Under the pieces are notes generated by a model. The model worked only from the letters and a program-made list of their open reading frames with translations. It was not told the DNA's origin and ran no database searches. Position numbers and translations under genes: made by a program. From Haliclona indistincta (Eukaryota > Porifera > Demospongiae > Haplosclerida > Chalinidae), in assembly GCA_964017065.1 (NCBI GenBank), contig OZ024789.1, positions 5,894,191 through 5,958,190 on the forward strand: a DNA stretch of 64,000 nt, in the 5' to 3' direction. The stretch's first letter is position 1. Each line of letters begins with the position of its first letter. Of the stretch, positions 38,013-49,280 are shown piece after piece.

Positions 38013-38880
38013 TAGTATGTTCCTAAATTATTTTAGACCAGGCCTTTAATCGAGACTGGGTTCTATTCAAAGAGGTACCTGATATTCATTCTCTCCCTTT
38101 TCAATTGCTTTCACGATTGCCTTAGCAGTGCCGTCTTCATCCTGCAAAGGAACAGAGCAATAAACATCGTACACGAACCAAACCAGTACTAACCGATGAC
38201 TTGAATGAGTCAGTGATATCCTTGTGTGAAGACAGTTGAACATTACCATCTTCATAGTAGTGTACCTGTAGTACAGTAGCAAAAGGAACGATGATTTAGA
38301 TAGCACAATAACTTGAGAATAAGAACTGGTTTGTACAGGCATGGTAAATAACTTAAGATCACACACATTCGCAATCGCATTTCAAATCACAAATTGAGGT
38401 AGTAGTAAAATTGCATACAACACAAACACGAATTGTTACTACAGTAGCTAGTGTCTGGTCACCTGAGCATTGACGACTGCCTTTAGCTCTCCAGATCCTC
38501 CAGGTGAGAACACTGCCTCCCATTGTGACCGCCAGCGACCATTCCTACACAACACACACACACACAACACAGAAAGTGACACACCCACACAACAACACAG
38601 AAAGTGACACACCCACACAACACAGAAAGTGACACACCCACACAACACAGAAAGTGACACACCCACAACACAGAGTAACATAGCAACACACACTATTACA
38701 CTATGTACAAATACAATGTCATGTGACTCACCAGAAATTTCTGGGGTTATATTTGTGGTCTTCTATACACACTACCAACTTGATCTTGCTTCCCTCAGTA
38801 CTACCATACACCTGTATCATGATGACACAGCTCATAAGAACAGTTCAGGTCACTCAAATACAAGTACAAATGCATAGGTA

Positions 38881-39066
38881 CCGTATAGCAGGAAGTTTCG
38901 TTGTAGAAAATTTTAGCGAATTTCGCAAATTACAGACTATTCGCAAAATTTTATCCGCGAATGTCTTGTTTTAGTTGACAAAGATAGGGCAATAGCACTG
39001 ATTCGCAAAAATATTATTTGTGAAATGCTCTATCACGCGCATTTGCGAAAATTACCCGCTATACAG
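38881..39066. mobile_element. CCGTATAGCGGG-family MITE, copy 1
   Basis: The ends CCGTATAGCAGGAAGTTTCG and TTACCCGCTATACAG are inverted repeats flanked by TA. The same family is at 39971-40155, and a single end is at about 37587 and 63330. There is no coding capacity. Confidence 0.8.
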
Positions 39067-39355
39067 TATAAGGTATAATTATATTACACATGTATATGTG
39101 ACTAAGAATGAGAAAATTAAATTTAAGAATTTAATGGACAAAATTTAATACGTGCAGACATCAGGACCCTTGGGAGTCGGGATAGTGTCCTACAGTAATT
39201 GGGCTGATTAGAAAGGTGATGTGGGTTGCTTAAGGTGGCGGTGCAAGGACTTAATATTCAAATTATTCATAGTTACATGGTTATGTTGTTGTGGTTGAAT
39301 AACTATTTATAAACAAACCGATCTCCCATAAGAGTATGGCAGAAATAATACACGG

Positions 39356-39642
39356 ATGGTTTGTACACGTTTTCTCGACTTCTGAGCAAGAGATCGACGC
39401 GCTGTAAACGCAGTGCTATTCAGTAGCATCTTGCGCACAAACGTACAGAGCGAATTTTCGTAATAGTGCTTACTTTTTTTACAGCGTAGTTTTTTCTAGT
39501 GCACGAACGCTGCTTTGCTACCTTCGCGAACGAATATCGACAAATCGCTCTGTACGTTTCTGCGCAAGATGGTACTGAATAGTACTGCGTTTACAGCGCG
39601 TCGATCTCTAGCTCAGAAGTCGAGAAAACGTGTACAAACCAT
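39356..39642. mobile_element. Foldback element with ~110-bp inverted arms
   Basis: The left arm starts ATGGTTTGTACACGTTTTCT and the right arm ends AGAAAACGTGTACAAACCAT. The arms pair over about 110 bases, including TGCGCA and the GCGCTGTAAACGCAG / CTGCGTTTACAGCGC segments. It lies in a CAPZA intron. Confidence 0.85.
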
Positions 39643-39970
39643 GTAGCAGAAGCGAGGTCTTTTGTGCGTACCCGAGAGCGTCACCAGCTCGCCATAGTTG
39701 CACGGCAGGTAGTGTTAGACTTGGTCTAATCAATAAAAGCACTTTTGTGCATATATGCTAAGCAGAAAACAAGATGCAGCACATCAAAGTCCCCCATAAA
39801 ATCATGCACCGCCCCCTTAACAAAGAATTCAGGATCACATGTAGTGTACACATTAAAGGGGCGTCCTCATTTTAGGAATGTCGGGATTCCACTGCAATAA
39901 TTCTTACCCTATGGACTACGATACCGCAGAAGAAGCCTTCAAATCTTCAAAAACAGTAGGTTGACAAATA

Positions 39971-40155
39971 CCGTATAGCGGGAAATTTCGTGGGAGAAGA
40001 AATTTTCGTGAATGCACGAGATAGAGCACTTCACAAATAACATTTTTGCGAATTACCTCTATTGCCATATCTTTGTCAACAAAAAAATCAAGACATTCGC
40101 GGATAATATTTCTACAAATAGCCTGTAATTTTCGAAAAATTTTCCCGCTATACGG
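39971..40155. mobile_element. CCGTATAGCGGG-family MITE, copy 2
   Basis: The ends CCGTATAGCGGGAAATTTCG and AAATTTTCCCGCTATACGG are inverted repeats flanked by TA. It is the better preserved copy of the family and lies about 45 bases from the CAPZA exon at 40200. Confidence 0.85.
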
Positions 40156-41784
40156 TACTTTACATGTACAATAGACTAGTAGTATATGTTCTAACTCACA
40201 GTAGCAATACCAGCAGGGTAGTGACCCTTGATGTAGCCTGCTACTGCCTTATCCAATGCAGCACGATATGGCTCAGCTTTGCTGTCTGTGTGAGCTGGCT
40301 CTATATCACCTGCTTCCTACAGACGAGACAGGACAGAGAAATGTGAAATGACAATGTCACACCCAACATACACTCGTTATGTGAGGAAAAATAAACATTT
40401 TTATTTCAACAGAGTGTCTTGCATACATTAATACATACAACAGCATGAAACACGGAATTCCCATTGTAAGTGAAGGAAAAGAATGACTTCAACAAGGCCG
40501 ACTCCCAACATTGGAGTTGGAAATTTAAGTAAAAACTATGAATGTGTGAATGAATTTGTCATCTGAGTCATAATTATTTTCAATCTAGTTGTACATGTCA
40601 AATTTGATGGTTCAGATGTAAGGTAACAAAAACGCGTGGGCAACGACGACACAATTCACAAGTTAGGATGACACAACTCGCGGGTCTGACGCAAGCAAGT
40701 GTTACCCTACGTCTGAGCTGTACTGTATGATTGTATATTGTGTCCAGTATGACTCCTCACCTTCCTCAGATGATCGTATTTGAATTGTCTAGGTACTTTG
40801 AACCATCCAGTTTGCCGTGACGTGTTATGAGAACCTGCGTATGAAATAAAAGCACAGCATAAAACGCTCGTATCACACACATGACTACTATTGAGATTAG
40901 CACCATAGCTCTAGTCTTGCAAGCAGTACTAACTAACAAGAAGAGGCATAATATGAAATTTGTCAGTTTTACTGAAATACAATTTCTCTTAAAGAATGAA
41001 TGCTTATTTTTCAAGAGGTTAATGTCAGGAAATTTACTCTCAGAATTTAAGAAATTCCATGACCAGGACTAGAACCCAGACTAACCACTCAGCAAGATAC
41101 ATGTACAACAGTTTTACCACTTCCCTTTCCACATTGCATTGCTCGCTTACATTGTATTGCCTGGCATTTATTAGAATCGATGCATAAAAGAGGAAATATG
41201 GTATTACTATTAGGCAATCTGATAATTTCTCAAATTTACCAGAGAGCATGGGTCCAGAAAGCAAAAAGGAAGTGACAAATTCAATAATACCAATATCCTG
41301 GCACAGTTATCTATTTAGTTGTACGGTAATGAAAAATAACAATGAGAAGGTTTACTCAATGACCACAGTGTAGTCAATATCCTAAAATGGTTACACAGTG
41401 TGTTTACCTGGTCTCGATCCACCTTTGCTGGAGTGAACTGGTCCATGTTGTACTCACTAAAATGCACTACAGACAAGAATAAAACAAACGTTTATAGAGA
41501 GAGAGAATACCAACACACATTAATACCATAATCTAGCAATCTGAGGGGCAGTGGAGAATACACACAATGAACCACATTGTAAACTTTGCTCAAGCATAAA
41601 AACAACACGTTTCATGAATCAAAATGGACCAAAATGCAAATTTTATCACACACACACACACGCACTCATCCCATTAGTACTACAGATGTATACAGTGACT
41701 AAATTCAAAGTTTTGGTTTCTAGTGGAGGAATAAATACTCGAGTTACAACACTGTGTACAAAGTTACGTCACACACATGTGCAC

Positions 41785-42074
<290 letters not shown>

Positions 42075-42724
42075 TCACACATACACACACGCATTAATTC
42101 TGCAAGAAAAGCTTGTATACTAGAATCTTCATGGTGTCTTCTTCAGGGTGGTGTCACATTACTATGCAGGCATGCAAAGTTATAATAAGCTCCTAATCTC
42201 TACACATGCCATAAGAATGAGCTGTGATAATTGATACTGTACTAGAATGTGGTACTGTGTGTGGTTGCTGATGGTAACAAACAGACTACTGTATGGCTCC
42301 GCCCATCGAGGGTAACTATGACAACGTACCTTGATGCTCCCTCCTTTAACAGCCGGTCATTGCCCAGTAATACACGAACATCTGAGAAGAAATTTACCAC
42401 AAATTACATAAACAATTGAGAACAGTTGGTATGTTTAGCTAATGCTGGAATGCTGTGAGACTGTGGATGTAAGTTGTAGTTTACAAGAAAAAATGGGTAA
42501 AAAATTTTCGAAAAATTCTTTTATTTTATGTATTACTAGACCAAAGTGTAACACGCCGTAAGTTGGGTAGTTAGAGGAGGAATGTCCCTACTCCTCCTTC
42601 AGAGGTTGTTTATCACACCACATGACACCACACAACATGACACACACTTGTCAAACACACGCGTGCATGTTCTTACCGTTAAAAACTTCATTAAACTCTC
42701 CGGGAGGAGCATTCTTGATGAAAC

Positions 42725-44774
42725 CTGAAACAATTCTTATCTATAGACGAAGAAAATAGATAAAATTTTATCAGGCAAGCAAGCTTAGTGCTGTAAAAAG
42801 AGTTCTCTAGAGATCACATTGACAAAAGTACACTAAATCTGGAGACCAGTGAAGCAGTAAATTTGTCCAGATTAATGAGGTGACTCATTTCATTCAAATG
42901 CCTGCATCAAAGCATGTCCAGTTCGAGCCAAGGTTCAAATTACTGAACATTACTTTATGTGTAGTGATGGTTTGGGTTACTAATACTAAAACTCTTTTAG
43001 CTTGAGGAAACCTATTTAGGCATATCATACTAAAACAAAAATTATAAAGCTTTCGAACTCCATCGAAACTACGGTGGAACCTCTCTAATGCGGACACCAT
43101 CGGGACCAACAAAAAGTGTCCATTATAGAGAGGGTGTCCTCTGGTCAGGGGTTTATTATACATTATGTGGGTTATATTTGGGATTCAGTAAGTGTCCATT
43201 ACAGAGGGAAGAGGGGTGTCCTCTAAGAGGGGTTCCACTGTTATTACTAAACAAAAACAAAATCTCCATACTAAGGCAACAAGCTCTCCTTTCTATTGTA
43301 TTCAGCTCAACTGGTGCCATAAAAATGATTCATTACGAGCCATCAATAACTTGTGGATGTATGTTTCTAAGCCTTTGCTAGCAAAATCAATCGATAGACA
43401 TACTGTAGTATGAGCAGGTATTTCACTAAAGATGGTACAAGCAGGTACCATCCATCTTTAATAAAACTAACCAAAACATTTTGAGACATCTTGTTACTAT
43501 AACAACTAAACTAAAAGAAAATTTGAAAGCTGCACAGTTTCTACTAATACTGAAATTCAAACTTGTTACTAAAACAAAACTGTTAATTTTATGTGGTTAC
43601 CCTAAACAAGCACATAAATACATATTGTAGGTCACCACACGTAACATTTAGTATCATTTTGATTATGAACTAAGCACTGTTTATCAGTGCTGATTTGGGT
43701 AGTCCGCCAGCAGAGTTGCTAGGGTTAACAGTGCTCTTTCACTTTTTAAATCAGATACACGATGAATACACCTCACTGTGGGCAATATAGACACATACAC
43801 GCATTTCAATGTTACTTTAATCAGACAGGAACTAGTAATAAGAAACACTGAGCATGTGTGTACTTTCATAGTGGGCTCTGTATACAAACTGGTCTATAAA
43901 AGGTTATAGTATACAACCATCAACACTAGCTCTTAGGAAGAGATCACCAGAGTATTACAATACACCAACTGTTGTTGTAAATCACTGAGTTATCAACAAC
44001 ACTTCTAAAGGCTGTGTTGCATCTTCTCTTTGCGTTGTCTCATTACAAGTTTACAACCAGAAATTACTAACTAAGTAAAAACGTATGATGTTATGAAGTG
44101 TCTTTAATACTCGAAATGCTTTCTGAACACAATGAGAGGAGACCAAAACTGCTTATAGCATTTGTAAGGCAGATGCAATCATTTCACATGGAAAGGAGAA
44201 AAGTGAAAATGACCACTGACTGAAAATGTTCAAATTTAAGAAGGGCATTAAATAGGATACCTACTAGACATGTGCCGAAATGTGTACAATTTTAGTGTTG
44301 ATCGAAGTTGGGCGCAACAAAAGCTCTCTACGTCTACAGTTATCGAATGACCCATAAGCCGGAGCTTTTCGAGATCGAACCACCACCATGGTGAAACCTG
44401 TACTCCTATACACTGTTACCCGTTGGATTGTTTGGGGATAAGTTACTGAAGACATGACTAAAGGTCAGAGTGAAGCACTGAGGGGTCTATCAAAGAACAC
44501 CACATCACCAAATCGAAACACAGATTGGAGCTCAACTAAGATCTAATCTTCTATGTAGCTTAACTCTTACATGACAAGTTACTCAGATGAAATCAAGTAT
44601 GATCATAATATTTAAAGCTATGCACATATGAACCAAAAGGAAGCAGATTGGAGCAACACACATTCTTAAATTAAGCAGCATGATGTGGGGTCAACCATGA
44701 GTACAAGCAGTGACAAGACTAGTCTTAGCTTATCGACAGAGAACTACGACGAGGCTGTGCTAGTCACTGAGTCA
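42725..44774 (-). other. CAPZA 5' intron or upstream region
   Basis: No exon is recognised over about 2 kb. A mariner-like MITE lies at 43072-43240. Elsewhere there is AT-rich sequence without homology I can name. The first CAPZA coding exon, expected to end one base into a codon before FIKNAPPGEF, should lie in or beyond this stretch. Confidence 0.4.
43072..43240. mobile_element. Mariner-like MITE
   Basis: The ends CGGTGGAACCTCTCTAATGC and CTCTAAGAGGGGTTCCACTG are inverted repeats, with repeated internal AGTGTCCATTA. The end motif (GGAACCTCTCTAATGCGGACAC) resembles that of the 11076-11657 element in style but is a different family. Confidence 0.7.
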
Positions 44775-45054
44775 ACACATTGCGTTGCCCACTTACATAT
44801 ATTGTAGTTCATACCTGGCATTTATTAGAATCGATGCATAAAAGAGGAAATACGGTATTACTATTAGGCAATCTGATAATTTCTCAAATTTACCAGAGTG
44901 CATGGGTCCAGAAAGCAAGTGACAAATTCAATAATACCAATATCCGGGCACAGTTATCTATTTAGTTGTAGGGTAATGAAAAATAACAATGAGACGGTTT
45001 ACTCAATGACCACAGTGTAGTCAATATCCTAAAATGGCTACACAGTGTGTTTAC

Positions 45055-45112
45055 CTGGTCTCGATCCACTCGATCCACCTTTGCTGGAGTGAACTGGTCC
45101 ATGTTGTACTCA
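45055..45112 (-). pseudogene. Duplicated CAPZA exon
   Basis: It encodes EYNMDQFTPAKVDRVDRDQ with intact acceptor and donor (CTGTAG|T, CAG|GTAAAC). Relative to the original exon at 41408-41456 it has a 9-base tandem duplication (VDR repeated), so phase is kept. Out of order in the gene, it is probably a relic. Confidence 0.8.
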
Positions 45113-45394
45113 CTACAGACAAGAATAAAACAAACATTTATAGAGAGAGAGAATACCAACACACATTAATACCATAATCTAGCAATCTGAAGGGTAGCCT
45201 CGTCCCCAGGCCAATTTCTTAGGAAATTAGGCCTGGTAACAACGGACTCGCGCATGCGCCAATTTTTCCGCGAGAAATACGTACATGACGCACGTAATGG
45301 GCGGGGCCTATCGTTAACTCGTCATCGCAATCAGCTGTTAGACCAACTATGGTAGACCAACTACGTACTTGGTCTACCATTAAAGCAATCAAGG

Positions 45395-45560
45395 GTGTAA
45401 GTATTAGTTATTGCCCTCACGCGAGGGCATTAACCGACATTAATGACCGCGGGAAAGTCGGTTGCCCGAGTTACGGTCGAGGGCGCAGCCCGAGACTGTA
45501 CGAGGCAACCGACTTTCCCGAGGTCATTAATGTCGGTTAATGCCCGAGTTGTGTAGGGCA
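45395..45560. repeat. Long imperfect hairpin inside the transposon
   Basis: The arms TTGCCCTCACGCGAGGGCAT ... TTAACCGACATTAATGACC and GGTCATTAATGTCGGTTAAT pair across about 70 bases per side, with a GC-rich centre (GAGGGCGCAGCCCGAG). The layout matches the hairpins at 3836-3960 and 4273-4383: long stem, centre rich in CCGAGxGC. Confidence 0.8.
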
Positions 45561-45725
45561 ATAAATGATTTATTACATAGTTCATCACTGTGAGCGCAAT
45601 AACATAGCGAATTTTTCAAACTCGCAAAGACGCAACGGTCTGTTGCTATAGAAGACGCTACGCGCGGTCAATAACCTACATTAATGCCCTCGAATAGAGC
45701 AATCTGATTGGTGAATGATGACGTA

Positions 45726-45956
45726 CTATGTAATAATAACTAAAACAGCACTGACATCAGTTAAAGCTAGCTTATAGTCAAAAACGAACGGTAAGGTGTG
45801 GAAACACAGGCTCTTGCCAAAACCTGTCGGTAGCCAAACAAAAACGTCCCTTCCATTGTAAACCGCGTTGATAGCTGTGCGTTGCTCCGGCTTCAGAACT
45901 AGATCTGGCGTCCCTAACTTCTGCAGCGCGTAAGTAAGCCATAACGGTGGAACGAG
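45726..45956 (-). pseudogene. RecQ-like helicase N-terminal fragment captured in the transposon
   Basis: The minus-strand frame reads LKPEQRTAINAVYNGRDVFV, then LPTGFGKSLCFHTLPFVFDY, ending at TAG 45726-45728. This is the motif 0 and motif I (Walker A, PTGFGKS) region of RecQ-family DNA helicases. No other helicase motif follows, so it is a fragment. It may be a captured host exon, as in Pack-MULEs, or a remnant of a helicase once encoded by the element. Confidence 0.75.
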
Positions 45957-46239
45957 TCGGCAGTACAGTATACTGATTATGACGTTAGACTGTCACGGAT
46001 ATAACACAATAATAATACGGTTTCCCAAATATTTGGGAAAAATTAGCGCATGCGCGAGCCGTTGTTACCAGGCTGTCTTTTAGCAGCCTGGGGACGAGGC
46101 TATCTGAAGGGCAGTAGAGAATACACACAATGAACCACATTATAAACTTTGCTAAAGCATAAAGACAACACGTTTCATGAATCAAAATGGACCAAAATCA
46201 CGCACGCACGGCAATAAACAAATACTCATATCTTATAGT

Positions 46240-46870
46240 TAGGTTGCTTAGTGCAGTTTTTTCATGATTATTGTTACCGGGCGGATAAAAGCGCCAAATT
46301 TTGCATGAGGATTCCTCAGGATCTACTTAACCCATTAATTGCTGAATTATTTCGTCCAAATTTTGACCTGCTCTAAACTGGTAGTTTGTCTTGCAAATAT
46401 CTCCATGATCCCGTACCCTATAAAGAAAAATTCACTTGGCCTCTTCAAAAGACCTCAGCCTAAAGCTATTTAAAAGGCAGGCAAGAAAATCAAAGTGCTT
46501 CAAAATAACGTGGCACTATTTGGTCAGTTATATATCTCAATGCAAAGTTGTAATGCTGACTTGAAAGAATTTTTCTAATGAAGTTCAATCATTCCCACCC
46601 TCTCTCTCTGACTTTGGCAAGCTTCATTCTCCAAATACGAAGTGAAGTGTCTTGAAGAACCTGAGGAATTAAAATGTTAAAATGTTAATTAAGGGTCAAC
46701 AATAATATTTATTAAAAGTCGGACGACAGCGGCCATTTTGTTTTTTTCACACCTACAAAAAAATTTTGGGTGGCTCCCCCTCCGATGATAATTAGTATAG
46801 CCTTAGTAATCCTCATGCTAAATTTGGGGCTTTTATCCACCCGGTAACAATAATTCCACTAAGCCACCTG
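46240..46870. mobile_element. MITE with inverted ends
   Basis: The left side (GGTTGCTTAGTGCAG ... TTGTTACCGGGCGGATAAAA) is the inverse of the right side (TTTTATCCACCCGGTAACAA ... CCACTAAGCCACC). The interior has no recognised protein. Confidence 0.7.
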
Positions 46871-48954
46871 ACTATTAGTGTTACCTTGCCATTCCAGTGC
46901 ATTTATACGTAGTATTGTAAGCTGAGAAAATATTACAGCAATCCCAGTTTGACAGCCTCTTAAAAAAACAGCTATACACTGCAAAAATACCTTGCATGAA
47001 GGCAATAATAATAGTTAAACCATAGTATGAATAATTCTCTTTTATGTAACGAACGTTAATGAGGGCTATAAATCGTGTACAGCCCGCACGCGTTTCAAGA
47101 TGGCCGCCGCGTTCGAGAATCCACAAACAAACGGCGCTCGGGCTGCCCTGTGGTCTTCCTGCGACGCAAGGTAGCCAGCTAGACGTTAGGCAAGCAGCGC
47201 ACTATGGTTTAAAGTAGTTATATACCTCACAGTCGGTGTTTAAGCATTTAAAGCCCTTGGGCTACGCCCGCGGGCTTTAAATGCTTAAACACCTCCTGAT
47301 CGGTATATAACTAGTATATTAGTACATTACTCTTGTACCTTGATTGATGAGAGACTTGACCAAGTGTGAAAACATGTTGCTAATCTATACAACAGTAGTG
47401 TCGTTATTAACATGGCATGCATCTAATAAAGCTACTCTCACCTGAGTGATAAATCTGAGAAAGAGTGGATGCTAATATCAGGCAAAGGTATTTATAGACG
47501 CTAATGAGATCAGTAAATGACAGTATAATCAGTAGACTCTGTCTTCAGTAATATCCGGCTAGCTAGCTCTTTCATTATCTCTCAGCTGAGCATGTAAACA
47601 TTCTTGAGAGATTCTATATAGATATTCATACAGATCAATCACAGTAATAACACTACCTTGATGAGTTGCCTAGTGTCTACATCGATCGTATCCACAACCT
47701 GGATCATCAAATTTGATCCTGTAAAATTGATGCATACACGGAAGCATTATGCACTGGTGTTCACAATAAATTTACAGCTAGCACTTGCACAAGAGCCTGT
47801 GATATACATTATCACGCTTTACAGGTTGATACTTTCAGAGGTCACGTGCATCTGGCGCACGTGCGCAGTCTACGACCACATGGTCTACAAACCAGCCGTT
47901 TGTGAGGCGAACCATGGCTGGCAAGGAGACCAAGCAGACTAATCAACCCATTTTCAACTCCCGAGGCACGTTTCGGTGGTTTTTGAGCTATTCAAACTTG
48001 ATACAAACCTAATAATCATGCACGGCGTGCACACCACCATTACGAGTCCGGCACTCAACAAATACACTGCCAGTTTACAATACGTTGAGCGTGCACACTA
48101 ACCATGATTCTTGTAGTTCACGAGCGCTTAGCCAGCCTGGAAATGGTAGTCATGTTCAGCCGCCATTTTTCGTCCTAGTCTCGCGGGGCCCGACGGATTT
48201 CGCGCCGTTCAAGAGATCCGTCGAGCCCCGCGAGACTATTTTCCGTCCTTGAAACTGCACTATCGCTAATCAATGCGGAATCAGTACTGAAACTAATCGA
48301 GCATGATGCATACTGTTGCCTGATACAAGCATGTATCAGGCACGTAGTGAGTTTCAACACTGTATCAGTAATCACTTCTTAATGAGATAAGCTTACCGCA
48401 AGCTACAGTACTGTATATATCAATATTGCTATCGAGGAGCAGGTATCAGGAAAAAATTAACAACACTGATTCAATAATTATTGGATATTTTTGGTTGCGT
48501 ACTGGTGAGGTTGACACACAACTCTCACCCCTTCCTATTTTTCTCTCTGGAAGGTAGATCATTTCTATGATCTTTTTTGCCCAGTGGGAGTCATGTCACT
48601 TCCCGTGGAATATCCAGATATACCACAGGAAGTCACATGATTTCCTGTGGAATAGGAAATCATGTGACTACCTGTGGTATATCTGAAATATACTACTGGC
48701 GGTGCCTTTGGATATAAGGCTTCCTATGGTACAATGCAAGTTATAATTACGTCTGTATGTCATTTTGTTTGTCTTATCTTCTCTCGTAGCTAACTCACAT
48801 TATTTTATTCAGTTTTGTTGTGTTATTGTTCAATTCTATTATACTATTGCTAGTGTGTCTAACACTGTGCTACTATCTCTCTTACTGTGTTGATATGCAT
48901 TATAGTATCATTGACTAATTTCCCGTTCATTTTAACAATCTTTAATTTGCCTAG
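46871..48954. other. Intergenic region with palindromes, no gene recognised
   Basis: It contains a near-perfect hairpin at 47236-47292, a palindrome at 48172-48246 (AGTCTCGCGGGGCCCGACGG against its inverse) and another at about 48600-48690 (GAAGTCACATGATTTCCTGT against its inverse). CpG-rich stretches at 47095-47170 (an ATG in good context, MAAAFENPQTNG, then a donor-like CAAG|GTAGCC) and 47830-47950 (MAGKETKQTNQ) could be first exons of unplaced genes, but there is no further support. Confidence 0.4.
47236..47292. repeat. Perfect 21-bp-stem hairpin
   Basis: GTGTTTAAGCATTTAAAGCC(C) pairs exactly with the inverse arm at 47272-47292. The 15-base loop itself contains GGGCTACGCCC. The surrounding 100 bases extend the palindrome imperfectly (TATATAC / GTATATA). 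Confidence 0.85.
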
Positions 48955-49280
48955 GGCCGCGGTTGCTATTTTAGACTCATTCCATTTCAAAGTAACAGAA
49001 GAGCATCAAGACAGTGAACCACCAGCTGAGCACGGTCAATGCATGATGAGTTCTATCTTTGCTAGCATGCTACCTCAGAGGATCCATTAGTGTCATTTGA
49101 CTTTTGCTAAGAGATACAACTCACTCACTCACTACAACTCACTCTCTCTTTCTCAGATAAATCTATTCAGTTCAGATCACTTCTGTATACCAGCGGGACT
49201 GTTAGCAGTACTGATGTGTGGACCAAGACACATCATAACTGTTGTCCATGCAACTATTGCAGTCACCACTTTTTGTTGAA
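48955..49280 (+). pseudogene. Deletion remnant: UTP20-like exon joined to a KRD 3' end
   Basis: 48955-49089 is the UTP20-like exon (AAVAILDSFHFKVTEEHQD) and diverges after PPAEH. From about 49115 the sequence is the end of a KRD gene: CTCA repeats, TTTCTCAG acceptor, ATAA stop exon at 49157, then 3' flank (ACCAGCGGGACTGTTAGCAG). An entire UTP20-KRD unit that should lie between them is missing. Confidence 0.8.

Larger units (their letters stand above)
45195..46102. mobile_element. 908-bp AGCCTCGT-family transposon with 9-bp target duplication
   Basis: The ends TAGCCTCGTCCCCAGGC and GCCTGGGGACGAGGCTA are inverted, with further inner inverted repeats (GGCCTGGTAACAACGG, CGCATGCGC). TCTGAAGGG flanks both sides (45186-45194, 46103-46111). 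The unsplit parental segment at about 41539 has TCTGAGGGG once. Nine-base duplications are typical of Mutator-like elements, so MULE is my best guess. It carries a hairpin module (45395-45560) and a RecQ helicase fragment. Confidence 0.9.
44775..46205 (-). repeat. Direct duplication of the 41.15-41.63 kb CAPZA segment
   Basis: Sequence from GGCATTTATTAGAATCGATG through the exon and on to ACGTTTCATGAATCAAAATG matches 41160-41625 in the same orientation. The copy includes one coding exon (45055-45112) and was later split by a 908-bp transposon. Because the copy lies 5' of exons 42330 and 42677, it cannot replace the original exon in order. Confidence 0.85.

Noticed and set aside
45055..45112. 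Mutually exclusive alternative exon of CAPZA
   Set aside because: It lies upstream of exons that must precede it, and its flanks are a direct segmental copy split by a transposon.
46600..47740. Possible minus-strand multi-exon gene (splice-bounded pieces such as MIQVVDTIDVDTRQLIK, MFSHLVKSLINQ, LTILRINALEWQ, VLQDTSLRIWRMK)
   Set aside because: The splice sites look good, but one piece lies inside a MITE, no family is recognised and phases cannot be tied together. It could be an untranslated leader or lncRNA.
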